Shown: piece by piece, positions 26,570-40,050 of the stretch
Layout: the number at the start of each line of letters is the position of its first letter
Numbering within the stretch: position 1 is the stretch's first letter
Assembly (NCBI GenBank): GCA_034509425.1
Contig: JAVTVJ010000012.1
Span: 10,017,001-10,081,000, forward strand
Direction: 5' to 3'
Source: Eopsaltria australis
Taxonomy: Eukaryota; Chordata; Aves; Passeriformes; Petroicidae
Length of the DNA stretch: 64,000 nucleotides
Notes under the pieces: model-generated
The model's database searches: none
The model's input: only the letters and a program-made list of their open reading frames with translations
What the model was told of the DNA's origin: nothing
Translations under genes and position numbers: made by a program

Positions 26570-26869
26570 GAGCGCGCGGCCCGGGGAGGGAGGGGGCGCG
26601 AGCGCCTGAGCAGGAGCCGCTCCCCGCGGCGCTCCCACCTCCTCCCCCCGCGCCGTTCAGCCTATCCCGGCCGAGCTCGGCCCCGCTCGGCTCGGCTCGG
26701 CTGGGCTCGGCTCCGCTCCCCGCTGGCGGGCGGGGAGGGCGGCCGGAGCCCGGGGGAGGGGAGCCGCAAGGACATGGGCTGGCTCTGAGCGCCGGGGGAG
26801 GGAAGCCGTCGTGCGTGTGCCTCCCTAGATTTTAATAACTGTTTGTTGTTGGGTGGTGTAGGTTTGGGT

Positions 26870-26884
26870 CCCCCCCCCCCCCCC
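26870..26884 (+). repeat. 15-base C homopolymer in the RPS6KA5 5' region
   Basis: An uninterrupted run of 15 C follows GGTTTGGGT, about 170 bp upstream of the RPS6KA5 start codon. It is probably within or next to the 5' UTR. Such runs are length-variable and error-prone in assembly. Confidence 0.9.
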
Positions 26885-27052
26885 GTTTTCCAACAAGGCG
26901 GAGGGGAGAGCGGCAGCCCCCAGCGCGCCTGCATGGCTCCTCTCCCCCGGAGCGCCCCTGAGAAATAGAACCCGTCTCGGGCCAGGTGACATCCCCCGCC
27001 GCCGCGCTCACACTCACGGGAGCGGCAGGGCGGGGGAGCCGCCCGTGAGGAC

Positions 27053-27116
27053 ATGGAGGGACCCTCGGGGGAAGCGGAGCTGCCGCTCCTCACGGTGAAG
27101 CACGAGCTGAGGAACG
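27053..27116 (+). CDS. RPS6KA5: RPS6KA5 (MSK1) exon 1, start codon
   Basis: First coding exon of ribosomal protein S6 kinase alpha-5, a nuclear kinase with two kinase domains. ERK1/2 and p38 activate it, and it phosphorylates CREB1/ATF1 and histone H3 Ser10/Ser28 (family knowledge). It encodes MEGPSGEAELPLLTVKHELR plus Asn, and LLTVKHELR is the conserved MSK1 leader. The ATG has a strong context (GACATGG). An in-frame TGA at 26987-26989 with no ATG between fixes this start, provided no intron intervenes. The donor is AACG|GTGAGC, 1 nt into a codon. Aligned at the kinase motifs, the N-terminus is about 13 residues shorter than my memory of the human protein, lacking most of its Gly/Ala-rich lead. 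Confidence 0.93.
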
Positions 27117-30100
27117 GTGAGCGCGCGGGCCCGGGGGTCGCGCGGGGGCGGAGGGGCCCGGGCTGGGGAAAACACTGCGGAGCAGGGAGCTCCGAAAGAG
27201 TTGGCTGGGAGCGGTGGGGAAATCTCAGTGGCGGGGGCAAAGAGGATGAGCTTGAGGATAAGGTCAGGAGCGTGTACGATGGGGGCGGGGAGGGGGCCTT
27301 CTCTTATTTATGAAAAAAGTATTTCACTTCGACTTCTGCTCCATGCCTGGCTCCCCTGTCCCACTTCCCGGTGGTATTTGACGCTTTTGAAGGAGCTAAA
27401 GGGTAGCCAGCTCTCTTTTAAACATTTTTTGTAATTCTGTGTTCGACCGACTTCTGTGGCTGTGTTGAGGGGGCCCCGGTTTGTCCCAGTCCTAAATGAA
27501 GTCATTTTATGTGACAGCTTTTCTCTGACCTCGGTGAAATGCCGGAATTGTAGGGAGGGGAATGTGCCAACACGTAACCCTAGAGTTATCTGGCTTTTCA
27601 GTCTATGGATTTTGTTGCTCTGTAGTTACTTGACGACCCTCTGAAGTAGTTCAACATGTGAAATATATGTGACCTTTAAAGATAAAACAGAAATGCTCCG
27701 TTGTAGGTTGTTGTGTTGGGGAAGAGCTTTATTTCTTTTTAGTAGGGATTCTCTGCTTCTCAGAAGTTTCCAGGCAACTTGATCACTGCAGTAAATCCAA
27801 ATTTTAATGTTAATTTAGCAGTGCGTGTAAAACATAATCAGAATGTGTATTCTCTGTATTGATTAATAATAACCTGCGTCCTTCATTCCTTTTCTGTCAT
27901 CGTCTTTTTCTCCATGATGAAGTGAGTGTAAGCTTATGATGCTGTTCACTGCAAAAGTTTGAGAGAGCTGCTCGCCGGGTTAAGGTAGTTGACATTCTCG
28001 AATGGGCCGATGTGAAAGGCAGGTGGTGGTGCTGGGTCTCCTCGGTCGCGTTCTGCCTCCTGCCCCTCTGTCTCTCGGTCCTGGGGTCGAGGGAGCTGCC
28101 CCAGAGGAACATGGCTATCACCACTGCTTGGCGGAGGGAGGAGGAGGGAAAGAAAAAAAAAGGCGGTCTCTTGATAGCTACAGAAACCAAAGGGTCTGTA
28201 GTTTCCTTCTTTCAAGAAGAAGCAAAAGAGCTGCTGGAAAACATAGTTGTCTCGATAGGTGTTGCTCCTTTAAGTGTGGAAAAGGAAAGGGGAAAGGAAG
28301 TGGGACACATTTATTAAATGTATTTACATAGCTATGTCTAAATTTCTTTTATAAAGGTTGAGAACACATATCCCTGAGGGATCATTATTTAAAGATAGTT
28401 TGAGGAATAAATGCATTTGTATAAACTAGAGAAAGAACTGTCTAATGTAGTATAATGCTCAACTTTGATTTTAATCCTGATCATAAAGCTTTATGAAGTA
28501 CCAATTCTCACTTTTATTTTATAAATTCTCAACCTTGTTTGTCTTTTTAAGCTTCTGAAATTCAGTTTAGTGGGAATAAGTTGATTCTCCCCTCCTTGTT
28601 CTCTTCTCCATATTCAGTGTTTAGAAAACTCTGCTTTCTGAAAAATGCTTTCTAGCAATGACTTGTCTATTTCTGGAGCACTAGGGTGGAGGAGGGAGCT
28701 GCTCTGTCATGTACTCCTGGGAGACTCCTACTTCTGAAGGTGTCAATAGTGTCATCGCTATGCAAGACGTATGGAGATAGTGTTTCAGAACTTGTGTCTG
28801 TACAATGCAATACAATAATTTGAGGAAAAAAGCTGCAATCAGCTTCTGTTGATACAAAAATACATAAAGCTATAGGATACTTTGGATGTTTAAATGTTCT
28901 TTTTTGTATTGGGTCAGGTTGTGTGGATGCTTAGCTGCTGGCTAGGGTCAACCCACCACAGCTTTAAAGCATGCAGCATGATTTTGCTTCATTTTGGGAA
29001 AGAGAGAGAGAGGACACGCAAGAGCTAGAATTTGGAGCCAGCGGATCTTTGTCATTCCTAAATATGTTCTATATAGTGAATATCCTTTAATGTGCAATTT
29101 GTTTAGAATCTAGTGTTTCCCTCATCTGTGTTCTTTCTTTGATGGTGCTAGCTCTGTGACTAATTGAATGATTTAGAATTACATATCGAAAGTAGCTGTC
29201 AGTTGGCAGATGAAAAAGAGGTCAGTCTCCAGAGTGCTTTGAAAGAATTTACTATTGTAGTAGAAATAGTGGCTTCTTTGAGAAGGGAGTATCTTATTTT
29301 CATATTGTGGAAGCTGTAACTTGAACCCCATGGTAACAAGCTCACTAATTCGAATCAACTGAATGTAGGTAAACCCACAGTTACACTTTGCATTTGCAAT
29401 TACTTGGTCTTGGGATTGCTCCAGAAGTATTAAATGAGTTAGGGACTGGCATTTATTAGGGTCACGTGAGTAAGTGAACATACTTTAGAATTTGAATTTA
29501 AGATGAAATGAGTATCTTAAAGAATGAAACAGATGATGGTTGTTACCTCCAAGAAAGTGTGGAGGCACGTGAAAATGCGTTAAGTTAGAGCGCATGCAGT
29601 GCTGTTTCTACATAGACCAGCTGATTGTTAACCCTATCATACCATGGCTTGAATTCTTTTAAACTTTGACTTTGAAATTACAATGCTGGCTTTGATATGT
29701 AGGGTCAGGTTTAATTTTAGCTTTATATCTCATAGTCTTAGAGCCCTCACATTCCTCTGGTATATGACCAAAAAGTAATTGCTGGAAAAACATCACTTGA
29801 TAGGCATGTAGATTGGGTATGTGATAGGGAAGGAACACTTGAGTGCCTCTGTGTGATACCATGTGATGTGCTCTGTTACAAGCACTGGGCACTGCTCTGT
29901 GTGTATATGTGAATATATATATACCTGTATGGTGTTTTGCAGATTAGACAGAACAGTGACTTTTAGGACACATGCCATTTAATAATGATATTCTTCCAAT
30001 ATATTTATCAATTTTTTTTCTTTTCCTGATGCCAAACCATTTTTGTTCTTGATAGAAGACTCACAATTCAGACACTTCAGAATAGTTACTGGCTTTCTTG

Positions 30101-33100
30101 TCTCACTTTGGGAAGGAAAATGAGTTTTTGGGGAAAGTGAAATCTCTTTTCAGGAAGTAGAAGCAAAAATATGCCAAAGTTGAAATAGTAGGAAGTGGTT
30201 ACTGTCGCTGATTCTCACTGAAGCTCTCCAGTGAAAATAACAAGAAAATGAAATTTTCTTTTGCATCTGTTTCTGGAATCTTGTAAAGGGAAAGGTTTTA
30301 TTTTTTGAAGGTTAACTTTCACATTTAATGCAACTTTTAATCTTTTTGCAGACCTTAGAAATTATGTATTGTTTACACTGAAAAAAGAACATTGTTGCAT
30401 CTTAACATTTCTGTTGCTTGGTAATGCTGCGGAACTGAACAATGACAAGCATAAAGCCTATCAGAGGAAACATTTTACATGATAGAGTAGGATATGGAAA
30501 GAGAAGAAAAGACTTGTGATGTCAGAAGATAGTAAGGAAAACAGAACAGTTAAGAGAGAGATTTCTTCCCCACCTCCTCTTGGCTTATGTCATAACTCTT
30601 GTTTCTGAAAAAAAGGATCAAAAGATCCTATACCTTAAGTGTGTGTGACTGCATAGGAGGTTGCCCATCTTGTGGCATGCATCTCCCTGCTTTGCCCAGG
30701 GAGAGGCAGAGATTACCAAAACTGGGATCTTGAGGGAACTTGAGGCATTCTGTGAATGTTTTGCTTTACAGTGTTGTTCTTTTCCTTTTAGCAAGTCTGT
30801 TTTGAAGAGGATACTGGATTTGTTTTATTATTATCACAATCTTTGGGCTAAAGAACTTACTTTAGTTTGCAGTTTGCCAGACTGTAATGTGCATGGGAAA
30901 AGGCATGTATGGCCCAGAAGTTAATGTAGCAACGGGCTGCAGAACTGCAAAGGCAGAAGAATTTGGAACTTCCCCTTGAGGCAAACTTATAATTCAGTAT
31001 GACACTATAAAAGGCTTCAGAAAATAAATACGTGGATTATCTAAAGGGTTTAATAATGCAAATTCTTAGTTATACCTTCTTGAACGGGAACGTAAATTAG
31101 AATGGATTTATTTGTAAACTGGAAGGTTCATGTTACATTCTAGGGAAGTGCGAAAATTCGTATGACTAAAAAACATTATGAATCGTGCACTGAGTAGTGA
31201 ATTCAGCCTTCACTCTGGAGGTACATCTGGCACCTGTATTTTTGTTTTTCTGTTTTTAAAAGGAAACTTTATGAAACTTAAAAGATACTTTCAAAATAAA
31301 ATTTTCTGTAAGACTGATTTTTTTTTTTAAACTTATTTACAATATACAGATATAATGTTATATTATTACATACCAAATATATTATATATAATATAATATT
31401 ATATAATGTGTTAATATTATTAACAATAATTCTGTATATTATTTAGGGATCAGGAGACACTAATAGTTGACTATTTCAAAGCTTGCATTGCTTTTGCTTC
31501 TACTTCTTTCTTTTGAGCACTAAACTGTTTGTTCTTGGATTGTGGGTACTATAAAAAGTATTTTAAGTTTATTAGTAATTTTTAATACCACTTAAATCTC
31601 TGGATTTTGCTCTTTACGCAATCAATATTTTCTAAAAGTATTTTGTAGTCTAGGAATTTATTATTATTTATCTTCTGATAGCTTTGATTATGAAGAAGAA
31701 GAACAGCTATTGATCTTTCCAGGTTTGTGTTTGTGGCTTTTTCTCTGTTTGTTCTTGTTGAGTGGGATTTTTTGTTTGTTTTCCTCCCTCCAGGCTTTGG
31801 AATCTTAACAAACCTGGCTAAAATGATCTGTACAAGGGTCTGGTACAACTGGTCATTTTGCTGTCATTGTTCCAGTGATGTTCTGTAAAATGTCTAATAT
31901 AAATGAGGACTAGTGGTTGCAGTCTTCATTGTCAACCTGTTTATTAGCTTTGATCCTGTGTATTCTAAATGTGATGGTTTAAAAGCTCATGCTCAATTCC
32001 ACAGACGAATTAGGAGTCTTACATACCATGTTTATACATTTTAGGATTTTATTCAGAAGGCAGTTCAAAGAACACTTGCCAGAATTCCTTAATCATATGA
32101 CAAGGCCTGGGTATCTGAGGATGTGTTTTCCCAATATATTTTTCATGTAAATATTTCTGTTGTATCCCCATCATTGCATAATTTGGTACCTTATGGCAAA
32201 CGTGCTCTCTGTCTCCTCCCCCCCACAGAATCCCAACACTGAGGTGCAAGTTCTACTGAGATTTCTTTGCTCTGATTCCATCTGTAGATAGGCAGATGAC
32301 CTGGTTTGTGAAAGACTCGCGTTACATGCAGTCCATTTATTTGGGCTTGTGTTTTGTTTTGGAATCTATTGTGACTCTTTCCTCTTCTCATTTTTCTTGA
32401 TGTCTGTAAATTTTTTATGTTGGCTTGGACAGATGGTATAAAAACTTTACCTGGGAGAGGATAATTCTTAAGTTTCCTGGTTAATGTCTGCATAAACAAA
32501 TATGTAAATACCTTCCATCAACATGTAAGTTATCAGTTGCTCTTTTTTTGTTGATAAATTAATCTGTATTCTGTTACCTTTGATGCTGTGTCCAAGGTGC
32601 CTGAGTTTTTATAAGGTCTTTTCATTCATTACTAATGATAAAGAAAACTGAAGTTGATTCATGTCTTGTACTTAGATATAATTTTTTTGTTTGAGAAGGT
32701 AAGCGTAATCTTTAGATATCTGATTGTTTCAACTCTGTTCAGCATTAGATTATCTACAGCAATTTTATTCATTAGCATTTTGTCTAATTAAATTTTTTTT
32801 TCGCAATTATCTGACGTGTAGTGTTGCTACACATTAAGTTTCTAGCTGACCATGGAGGTGCCTGTGGGTTTAATCGTGGTGACCTCATAGTGATTCAGCT
32901 CTCAGTAATGATAAACCTCAAAGTAAAGTTGCCTCTGTTAGAGAAAAAGGGCTGCTGCTGAATGCAAATGGATCTTAACATGGAGCATTTTCCAGTTCAG
33001 ACGACTGTGAGCCTGCATCATTAATCTCAGATGTCTGGACTTTTATATTTATTTCAGCTTCCTATATGCAAATAATGTCTTTGATGGGATAGTCTTCCAT

Positions 33101-36100
33101 CTTCTATTTTCATGATGGTAACGACAGTTTCTTACTGAGTTTTCCACAGCATTGTATGCTTCTGAATTTTGCATGTACCATATTCCATGCACTATACATG
33201 TATGCTGTTATACATACATGTATACATATATGTATATATACTATATTAGCTAGTACTTCAGAAGTCTGTGTCTTCTTTGGCTGTGTAAAGTTCGGCTTTC
33301 AAGCCTTCTAGAGTGGGATCAACAGCTTTGTGAGAGCATGAATTTTTTCCAAATTTTTTCAAATTTTAAATTATTTTTCTCAGCTCGGGCAGTCTTACCC
33401 TTAAGCATCTAATATTCTAGGGAATCAGCAGTTAGCAGCCCAGTTACCTTAACTGATACCCTAGAGTTCAAAGCAACATGAACTGCATCTTCTCTTTTTT
33501 CACATGAGTTCAAAACTCTGTGTGTGTTTTATTTTTGCTCTACATTCTTTATTTTGCCTAAGAAAAATATTCTTAAGATGTTATGTTTTTTAAATTCATT
33601 TTACACTTGTAAGATAGTACCCTGACCTGATTAAATGGTGCTCTTGTTCAGTGACCTGGCGCATACTAGGTGGTGATGGTCTCTCAGATTTCAAGGACTT
33701 CAGGATACTTTTACTTCCTTCAGAAATGGTTCTAAGTTGCTGTAACTAGTAACAAAGTGTAACTCTATATAGCTGACAAACAGTATAACATATGCATTTT
33801 TTTCAGTGTCTGACGGTTTTTTTTCCCCCCAGAAAGGAATGTGCACCCCCTCTCCACTCTGAGTAAGACATAAATATACAAGTTTTAAAACAACATCTGT
33901 TCTTTGATGCTGTGACTTAAGTAGATCTGTTAGGTGAGTGGGGATGGGCCATTCTCTGAAGTAACAGGTTAAGATCAAGTTGATATTGGTGTTAGACATT
34001 GCAACCTAATATTTGGAATATTACAGAATATCTTCTGTTTCATTTTCCTTCTTGTTTTCTGGGTTCTTGAAATTGCCTGAGGTTCATTGTTCTGTTCAAT
34101 AAAACAGAAGGATTGGCAGAGGCAAGTGTCAGCTTTCAGGCAGAGCTTGTTTTAGAAGATTGCTTGATGTAGTTCAGTAGAAGAAGCTCTTGCCTTGTTT
34201 GCTTCAAGACCTGTATGCAGTGGAGTCTAGAAACAGAGGACAGAGCACATTTTAACTTGAAAGCAACACTGTTGAAATATTATTTCTCAAGATCATAGAA
34301 GTGCAATTAAAAGCTTATGGAATCATTGCACAGTGCCAGCTTGCACAGTTCTTAGTTCAGTCTGGGCCATCTCAAAGTTCAGGTGTAGTGCAGATGACGG
34401 TCATGTCTCTTACATCATCTGGAGATCCTCCATCAAGGAGAAATGTTATTCTGGATAAACAGAATATCTGCCATATTTCCGGGGTACTGAGAGTGACAGA
34501 ACTGGTCTTTGTGCACTGGAGTTCCTGCATGTAGAGGGAGGCTTGTTTTTGCAGTGGTAGTATTTCTGGATATTTCCTTTCTTCCTACCTTCAGAGGTGA
34601 TGATTGTGGCTAGTACCTCTGTTTCCTCTTTGTTTTTATGGATGCTATGATTTCTTGGCCTTTCCCTTTGCTATTTGTTACTGGGTTGATGTGTTACCCC
34701 TTGGTGTTGCCCTCATCTGCTTACTCTCCTTAACCATGTTGGTGCAATGCTGATTAGTGTGGACTACAGTAGAAAATTAGTAAATGCAAGATTTTTCTCA
34801 TTGTGCATCTATGCAGTGAGCTAATCTCCAAGGGGATTTGTTAGCTGTTTCTTTTTCCATTATGTACAACCATCCCTTTGTAGTGCTGTGTCATGTGTAG
34901 CTTCATATTGTTCGTGGAGAAACTCTCATCCTGTTGTCTTGGGCAGTATTTCTCTTCTTATCCAAACTTTGTTCCATTCCTTGGTGCACTTCAGCTGGTG
35001 TGTCCAGATACTTGAAGAAAAAAGTGCGTGGAGAAGTACATTTTCTGTTTCTGAAACTGCTTTCTATGCACCAATGTACATCCCACTGCAGTCTTTACAG
35101 ATAGGCTGTGCAGTTTGCACAGGCAGTTGTTGTGTTGAGTTCTGATACCGTTTCCAGTGCAGTGATGTCTGTGAGGTGTGAGAAACCTTTCACTGTTCTG
35201 TCACTCGTAGTAGTAGTGGTCTCATTGCAATCCTTTAAAACATCTCAGTCTTGTAACAGTTTTGTAACTGCAGAGAGCATCCCTGATGAAAGGTCCTCCA
35301 GAAATGGTCATTCAGGTTCCTGGGAGTGAGGGGTGAATAGAATAATTGATATTTTGAGATTCATGCTTCTGAAAGCAAGTTGAAGGAAATGTTGGAATGA
35401 CAACTTTCATCCTGGAGAAATTGCACTTCATCTCTGGTAGAGTGTCAAAGTGCTCCACCTGCTTTCAGCAGATGAAGACAGAGGACTGCTCTAGGGGTGT
35501 CATTAGAAAATGGCAGAAACAAGCTCTTCAGTTTGCTTTTCTTGCAGTATGACTTCAGAGATAGACTGAACCCTGCAGCTGAGGCTGTTGGAGCAATCCA
35601 TTGCCATGTGGCAACATTGGGAGGAGCACTTTCTGGGAATTGTTAATCTTTTCTTATAGCTTTGAAGATTTGTTATTCTTATTTTTTAATTAAGGATAAT
35701 TTTACTTCTTGCTTTATAGGGAGTATTTGTGAGAGAGTTTGTCTCAAGTGTTCTATCATACTTGTGTGTGTTATGCAGCACCCTTTAGTTATCGTGTGGA
35801 ATGGCTTTTTCCTCAGTATAACGTAAAAAGAATGAGGTGGGTCTTATTTTGCAGTTACATGCTTATTTGTGGTGTAATTTTCTCCTTTTACTATGAAAAT
35901 ATTATTAAAGTAACCTTCAAGAAATTTATTTTTTTAGGATAAGGCCATTAAGCATCCTGAATGGAAGTAAAAACAGAATTAAGTGGAGAGTGTAAAATTA
36001 CAGCTCACATTGAAACAAGTACATAATAATTCAAACTAGATAGCACTCATCTTTTTATTGTGTAGCCTCATGAAAGTGGAAGAGGTTTTACTAATGTTAT

Positions 36101-37816
36101 TGAATGTGAGTTTATGGTACAGTTTAGATTAATGGATTGAGTTTTAAGACTTGATCTCTTTTTAGGATCACAGCCAGCACTGCAAATCTTCAGCATGTTA
36201 CTGGAGATGCAGCTTTTCTCTGGGTTCCACACTTCCTATTCAGTTCCAAGAATATGGCAGGATTACGTGACTATTTTACTTTCTAGAAGGGTGTTGGAAT
36301 TGAAAAGCCTTCTACTGACACTCTAGTAAAACCTTTCTGGTGTAGTCCGTCATGGAAGATCCACATTGGTGGATCTTGAAGTGAAAACTTTCTTCCCACC
36401 CTGAGTTCAGCACTTCCTTAGCTGGTGTCCAGAGAAGTTCTGAATCTCTTCAGTGATGTCCACTCCTTCGTTAGAAAGTGGATACTCTAGTCCTGGTCTA
36501 TTTAAAATAGTCTGTGACTTCTGATGTCTCTGGCAGGAAAGACAAAGTTTTGAAACTGTGTATGTTGAGTACCATTTTCAGTACTTGTTGGGAAGAATAA
36601 TATGTAATACTAAGTTACTTGAAGGCAGTTTACTTTCAGTGACACAACATAGCCTAATTGTATAGATACTAACTCAATCTAGGTTTGCCTTACCTGCTAT
36701 AACTCCTTTATTGGCACATGAGTGTGGCTTCCTCACTGCTGTCTTAAACAGTGACTCTGATGCAGCTCTAGCAGGAGTATTTGTTCTGTTTGCAATCAAA
36801 ATTAGTACAGCAAGCTTCAATTCAGCTTCTGTGGTGCATTTACTTACTTGCTACTTGATGCTGCATCCTTAATTGTGCTTATGAAGCTGCTCAGTAAAGT
36901 GGTTCAGGGAACTGAACTTGGATGTGAATAATCAAACGTAGTTATTTTTTGTCTTGCTGCTTTTTAGCCTGGATCATTTCATTGAGGGGTTTTGCTGAAT
37001 GGTCTGCAGTCATGTTGATGCAAATGGATGCAAATATTATGATAGGAATGAAAGATGGAAAAATGGTAACTGCTTAAGGCTTTCTTATAGGAGCTTAGGA
37101 AAGAAAAAAAAAAAGGCAATAAACAACAAACCAACCCTGCACAATCTCTTTTCTTAAACAGAGGTCTTTACATCCCTGCTTAGAAAAACGTATGTTAGAC
37201 AAAATAAGTACTCAGAGTGGTATAGATTTGTATAAACATAGAACCTTCTGCTTCCAGACTGTGCAACAAATGATTCAACTTTGTAGCAGCTTAGATTTTT
37301 CCATACCTGTGGGTTACGTAGACTTAAGGTCATTTCTACTTGATAATAATGGAGAGTCTTTAATAATCCTGTGTTAAATGCATGAACAGTTGTTGGAGCT
37401 CTGTTTATGTCATCCCAAACACCATGTAGTCCAAAAAAACCGAAACTATTCAGAGTGCTGGGGCTAAGGGGTGGCCTGATTGCTGTCTGTAACTATGTGA
37501 TTGGAGATTACAGACAAGGTGGAACTGGACTCTTTTCAGAGGTGCCCAATCATACACTGAAAGATGGTGTATGCAGACTAGATGGGCTTCAATTATTATT
37601 CTGTGATTTTATACCTTTGGGTACACTGATGGCAGCAAGAAAATTGCTTTTCCTTGCTTTTCAAGTTGAATACAGTATGGAATTGCAATGTCTTCTTAGC
37701 GCTGCTTATTTAATTCATCTTCTAACTTGGTTTTACTGAGGCTGTAGTAAGATGTCAGAGTGATGTTTTGGTGTACTACATATCTGATGTGATTTTTTTT
37801 TTTTTTTCCCCTTCAG
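27117..37816 (+). other. RPS6KA5: RPS6KA5 intron 1
   Basis: About 10.7 kb of intron bounded by GTGAGC and a TTTTTTTCCCCTTCAG acceptor. A second moderately GC-rich patch at about 28000-28160 follows the CpG island. AT-rich simple sequence occurs at about 31318-31445 and an ATGTATAC-type repeat at about 33195-33245. I see no exon, RNA gene or intact mobile element in it. Confidence 0.75.
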
Positions 37817-37888
37817 CAAATTTGACAGGCCACGCAGAGAAAGTTGGCATTGAAAACTTCGAGCTCCTGAAAGTTCTTGGAACAGGGG
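37817..37888 (+). CDS. RPS6KA5: RPS6KA5 exon 2, start of N-terminal kinase domain
   Basis: 72 nt, entering and leaving 1 nt into a codon. It encodes Ala22 (split) to Gly45 and reads NLTGHAEKVGIENFELLKVL then GTG. IENFELLKVLGTG is the first beta strand and the first half of the glycine-rich ATP loop of the N-terminal AGC kinase domain. The loop is split by the intron between its second and third Gly. The acceptor has a long T/C tract; the donor is GGGG|GTAAGA. Conservation with human MSK1 is near complete here. Confidence 0.95.
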
Positions 37889-40050
37889 GTAAGATGCACT
37901 ATTTTTTGAGTTAAATGTTGGAAGCATTACTCTTATGTATGATTTTGTTTTCTAGCTGAGGTTTTGGTAATTGGAATATTCTTTAGGAAGATAGCAATTT
38001 TGTATTCTATAGCATATTTTTTTCAATTATTTTTTCCACAAATATCATGCAAAATTGGAGGTCACATGTTCTAGCACAGCACTTTTGAAGATGCAATTTT
38101 TAAAAAAAAAAACGAAAACATGTGGTTGAAAATTTGTGACAATTTAATATAGTTTGTAAAAAACCTTATCTGAGTTAAGGCATGATCTTGATAATTCTGT
38201 TAAGTTTTCAGAGTGTGTTTGGGGAAAAAAAACAGTAATTTTAATACATTATTAAATAAGATGCTCCATTTTTTAACTAATCTCTTTTAGGATTGCTGTT
38301 GGTTCCATAACTCTCTCTCCTAGTCAGATCCTAGTATTTTTTAAGTTGGATAATGTTCATTGTTGTGTTGTGGGTTTCAGCACAATGTTGACGATTTCTT
38401 GGATGTTGTAGGATTACTGATGGTAATGATCAAAAAAACTTGGTTTCTCCTTTGCTAAAGGGACACATAGGCCCATTTACAGACCAAAAGTAATGGCTTT
38501 TATTCTTATTAGGGTGTTTATGCTTTTTCTTTTTTGGTCAGTATTAACTCAGATGCATTGTTGAGTAGATTGGGATAGTCATGAAGCTGGACTGTCATCA
38601 AGGTCTGTGGGAGTTTTATGCTAAATGATATTAAATTTTTGAGTGTTATCAGCCAATAATGGCTGGCAATGAGGTTGTAGTTCCCCAAGACATCACTAAA
38701 AAGAGCAAAAGATTTTGATTTTCACTTTTAGCTGTCACATAGATTCTTCCAGAAATTAATTAACCTGTTAAATCACCTGAGAGAATATTTTTCTGTTTCT
38801 GAAGTAAATTTTTTAAAGTTTAAATTTAACATGCTAAAAAATTGAACCCTTGCTGTTAAATTTCAGTAGTTAGAGGTAGACACAAGGAAGCTTTAATATT
38901 CATAGATAAATGTTGCATATTCCAAGGCAGAGACAATAATGATTTTCTGAAATGGTCAGTGTGGATCTCAGTGGGGTTGACAAAAATGAAATTACAAACA
39001 ATTATGCATTTATGTGAGGATGTCTTTCTCTCCTGCTGACGGAAACATTGGCTGGATTTGTAAATTCTTGAATTCTGTTTGTTACCTTTGCCAGTGAGTT
39101 CACACTAATAATACAACTATTGCATTTGGGATACAAAGTAAGTTGGTGGTTTCATAAGGGTCAGTCTTCAAGTTCAGACTAGTAGTAGCCTGACCTCCTC
39201 TTGTCTTTAGGCAGTACCTCTGAAATAGCCCATCTTGCTGTTCAACTGTTGTCAGCCATTCACTCCTACCTCCCATGCCTTCTTTTTTTATGAACAAACT
39301 GGCCAAATTTTTCTTGGCCTGGAATATTCTCAACCATAGCAGGTAATGGTTAGACTTGCAGTGCAAAGCTATTCTATTCACTCAGGTTAACAGGGTAATT
39401 TTTGAGGGACCCCTTTCAGAAAAGACTACTTCAATGGGTTGACAATGGGATTGACTCTGTGTGTGTGAAGTAAAAAAAAAAAAAAAAAGTCAAGTAAGCC
39501 TGCTTGTCTGACTTCATCCTACTGTAGTAGTCTTGCTGCTCCAGGAATGTCTTCTGTCTAAGCAGATCTCAAACTATTTCAAAAACTGACTAGAAAATTA
39601 CTGCAAGTTTTAGGAATTCAAGGACTCCTTGGGTATTCTGGAATGGAATTTGTAGGAAGAGTAGTTGTCATTTGTTGTGGTGTTTGTTTTTTTGGGTTTT
39701 TTTTCAGTTTTTAATATGCAGTTTTGATAATAGCCTGAGGTTTTTGCTTCAGAAATCTAGACCATCGGGGCAGTCAAGAAGCTTTGTTCAGTTTCAAGCC
39801 TATGACAGCTAAGACTCATGCTCTAGATATGTCAGAGGTTGCTGCTTGCTAATTACTGGGTGGCATTAAATGCCAATGACCTGATCAGAATGGAGCTAGT
39901 TCTCTTTGCTTTTGGATAAGCGACCATCTGTCAGTTGGCAATGTTTGCTGTCACATGGAATTGCTGAAAACAGGATTCTGAAGAGATTGGACCTTGAATT
40001 GGTCCCTTAATTGCTTGGCCCAAGACACAGTCAGTTATACCTGCATCTCC

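Larger units (their letters stand above)
25620..27300. promoter_or_regulatory. CpG island, shared divergent promoter of DGLUCY and RPS6KA5
   Basis: About 1.7 kb of very GC- and CpG-rich DNA between the divergent genes, in sharp contrast to AT-rich flanks. Within it are two CCAAT boxes (26470-26474, 26565-26569), a GC box GGGGCGGGGCC (26437-26447), and a tandem CTCGG stretch (26675-26719). I see no convincing TATA box, as is usual for such housekeeping promoters. RPS6KA5 starts at its right end (ATG at 27053). DGLUCY must start to the left on the other strand. Long open frames on both strands here are a by-product of high GC and are not genes. The transcription starts cannot be placed from sequence alone. 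Confidence 0.8.

Noticed and set aside
25651..26638. Open frames of over 300 codons on both strands across the CpG island
   Set aside because: Stops are rare at this GC content. The translations are Pro/Arg/Ala/Gly-rich without domains, overlap each other on opposite strands, and coincide with the promoter.
26662..27240. Minus-strand frame of 192 codons over RPS6KA5 exon 1
   Set aside because: It is the antisense shadow of GC-rich promoter and exon 1 sequence, with no recognisable domain.
28002..28331. Plus-strand frames just after the CpG island in intron 1
   Set aside because: Low-complexity Gly/Lys-rich translation, no family features, inside a well-supported intron.
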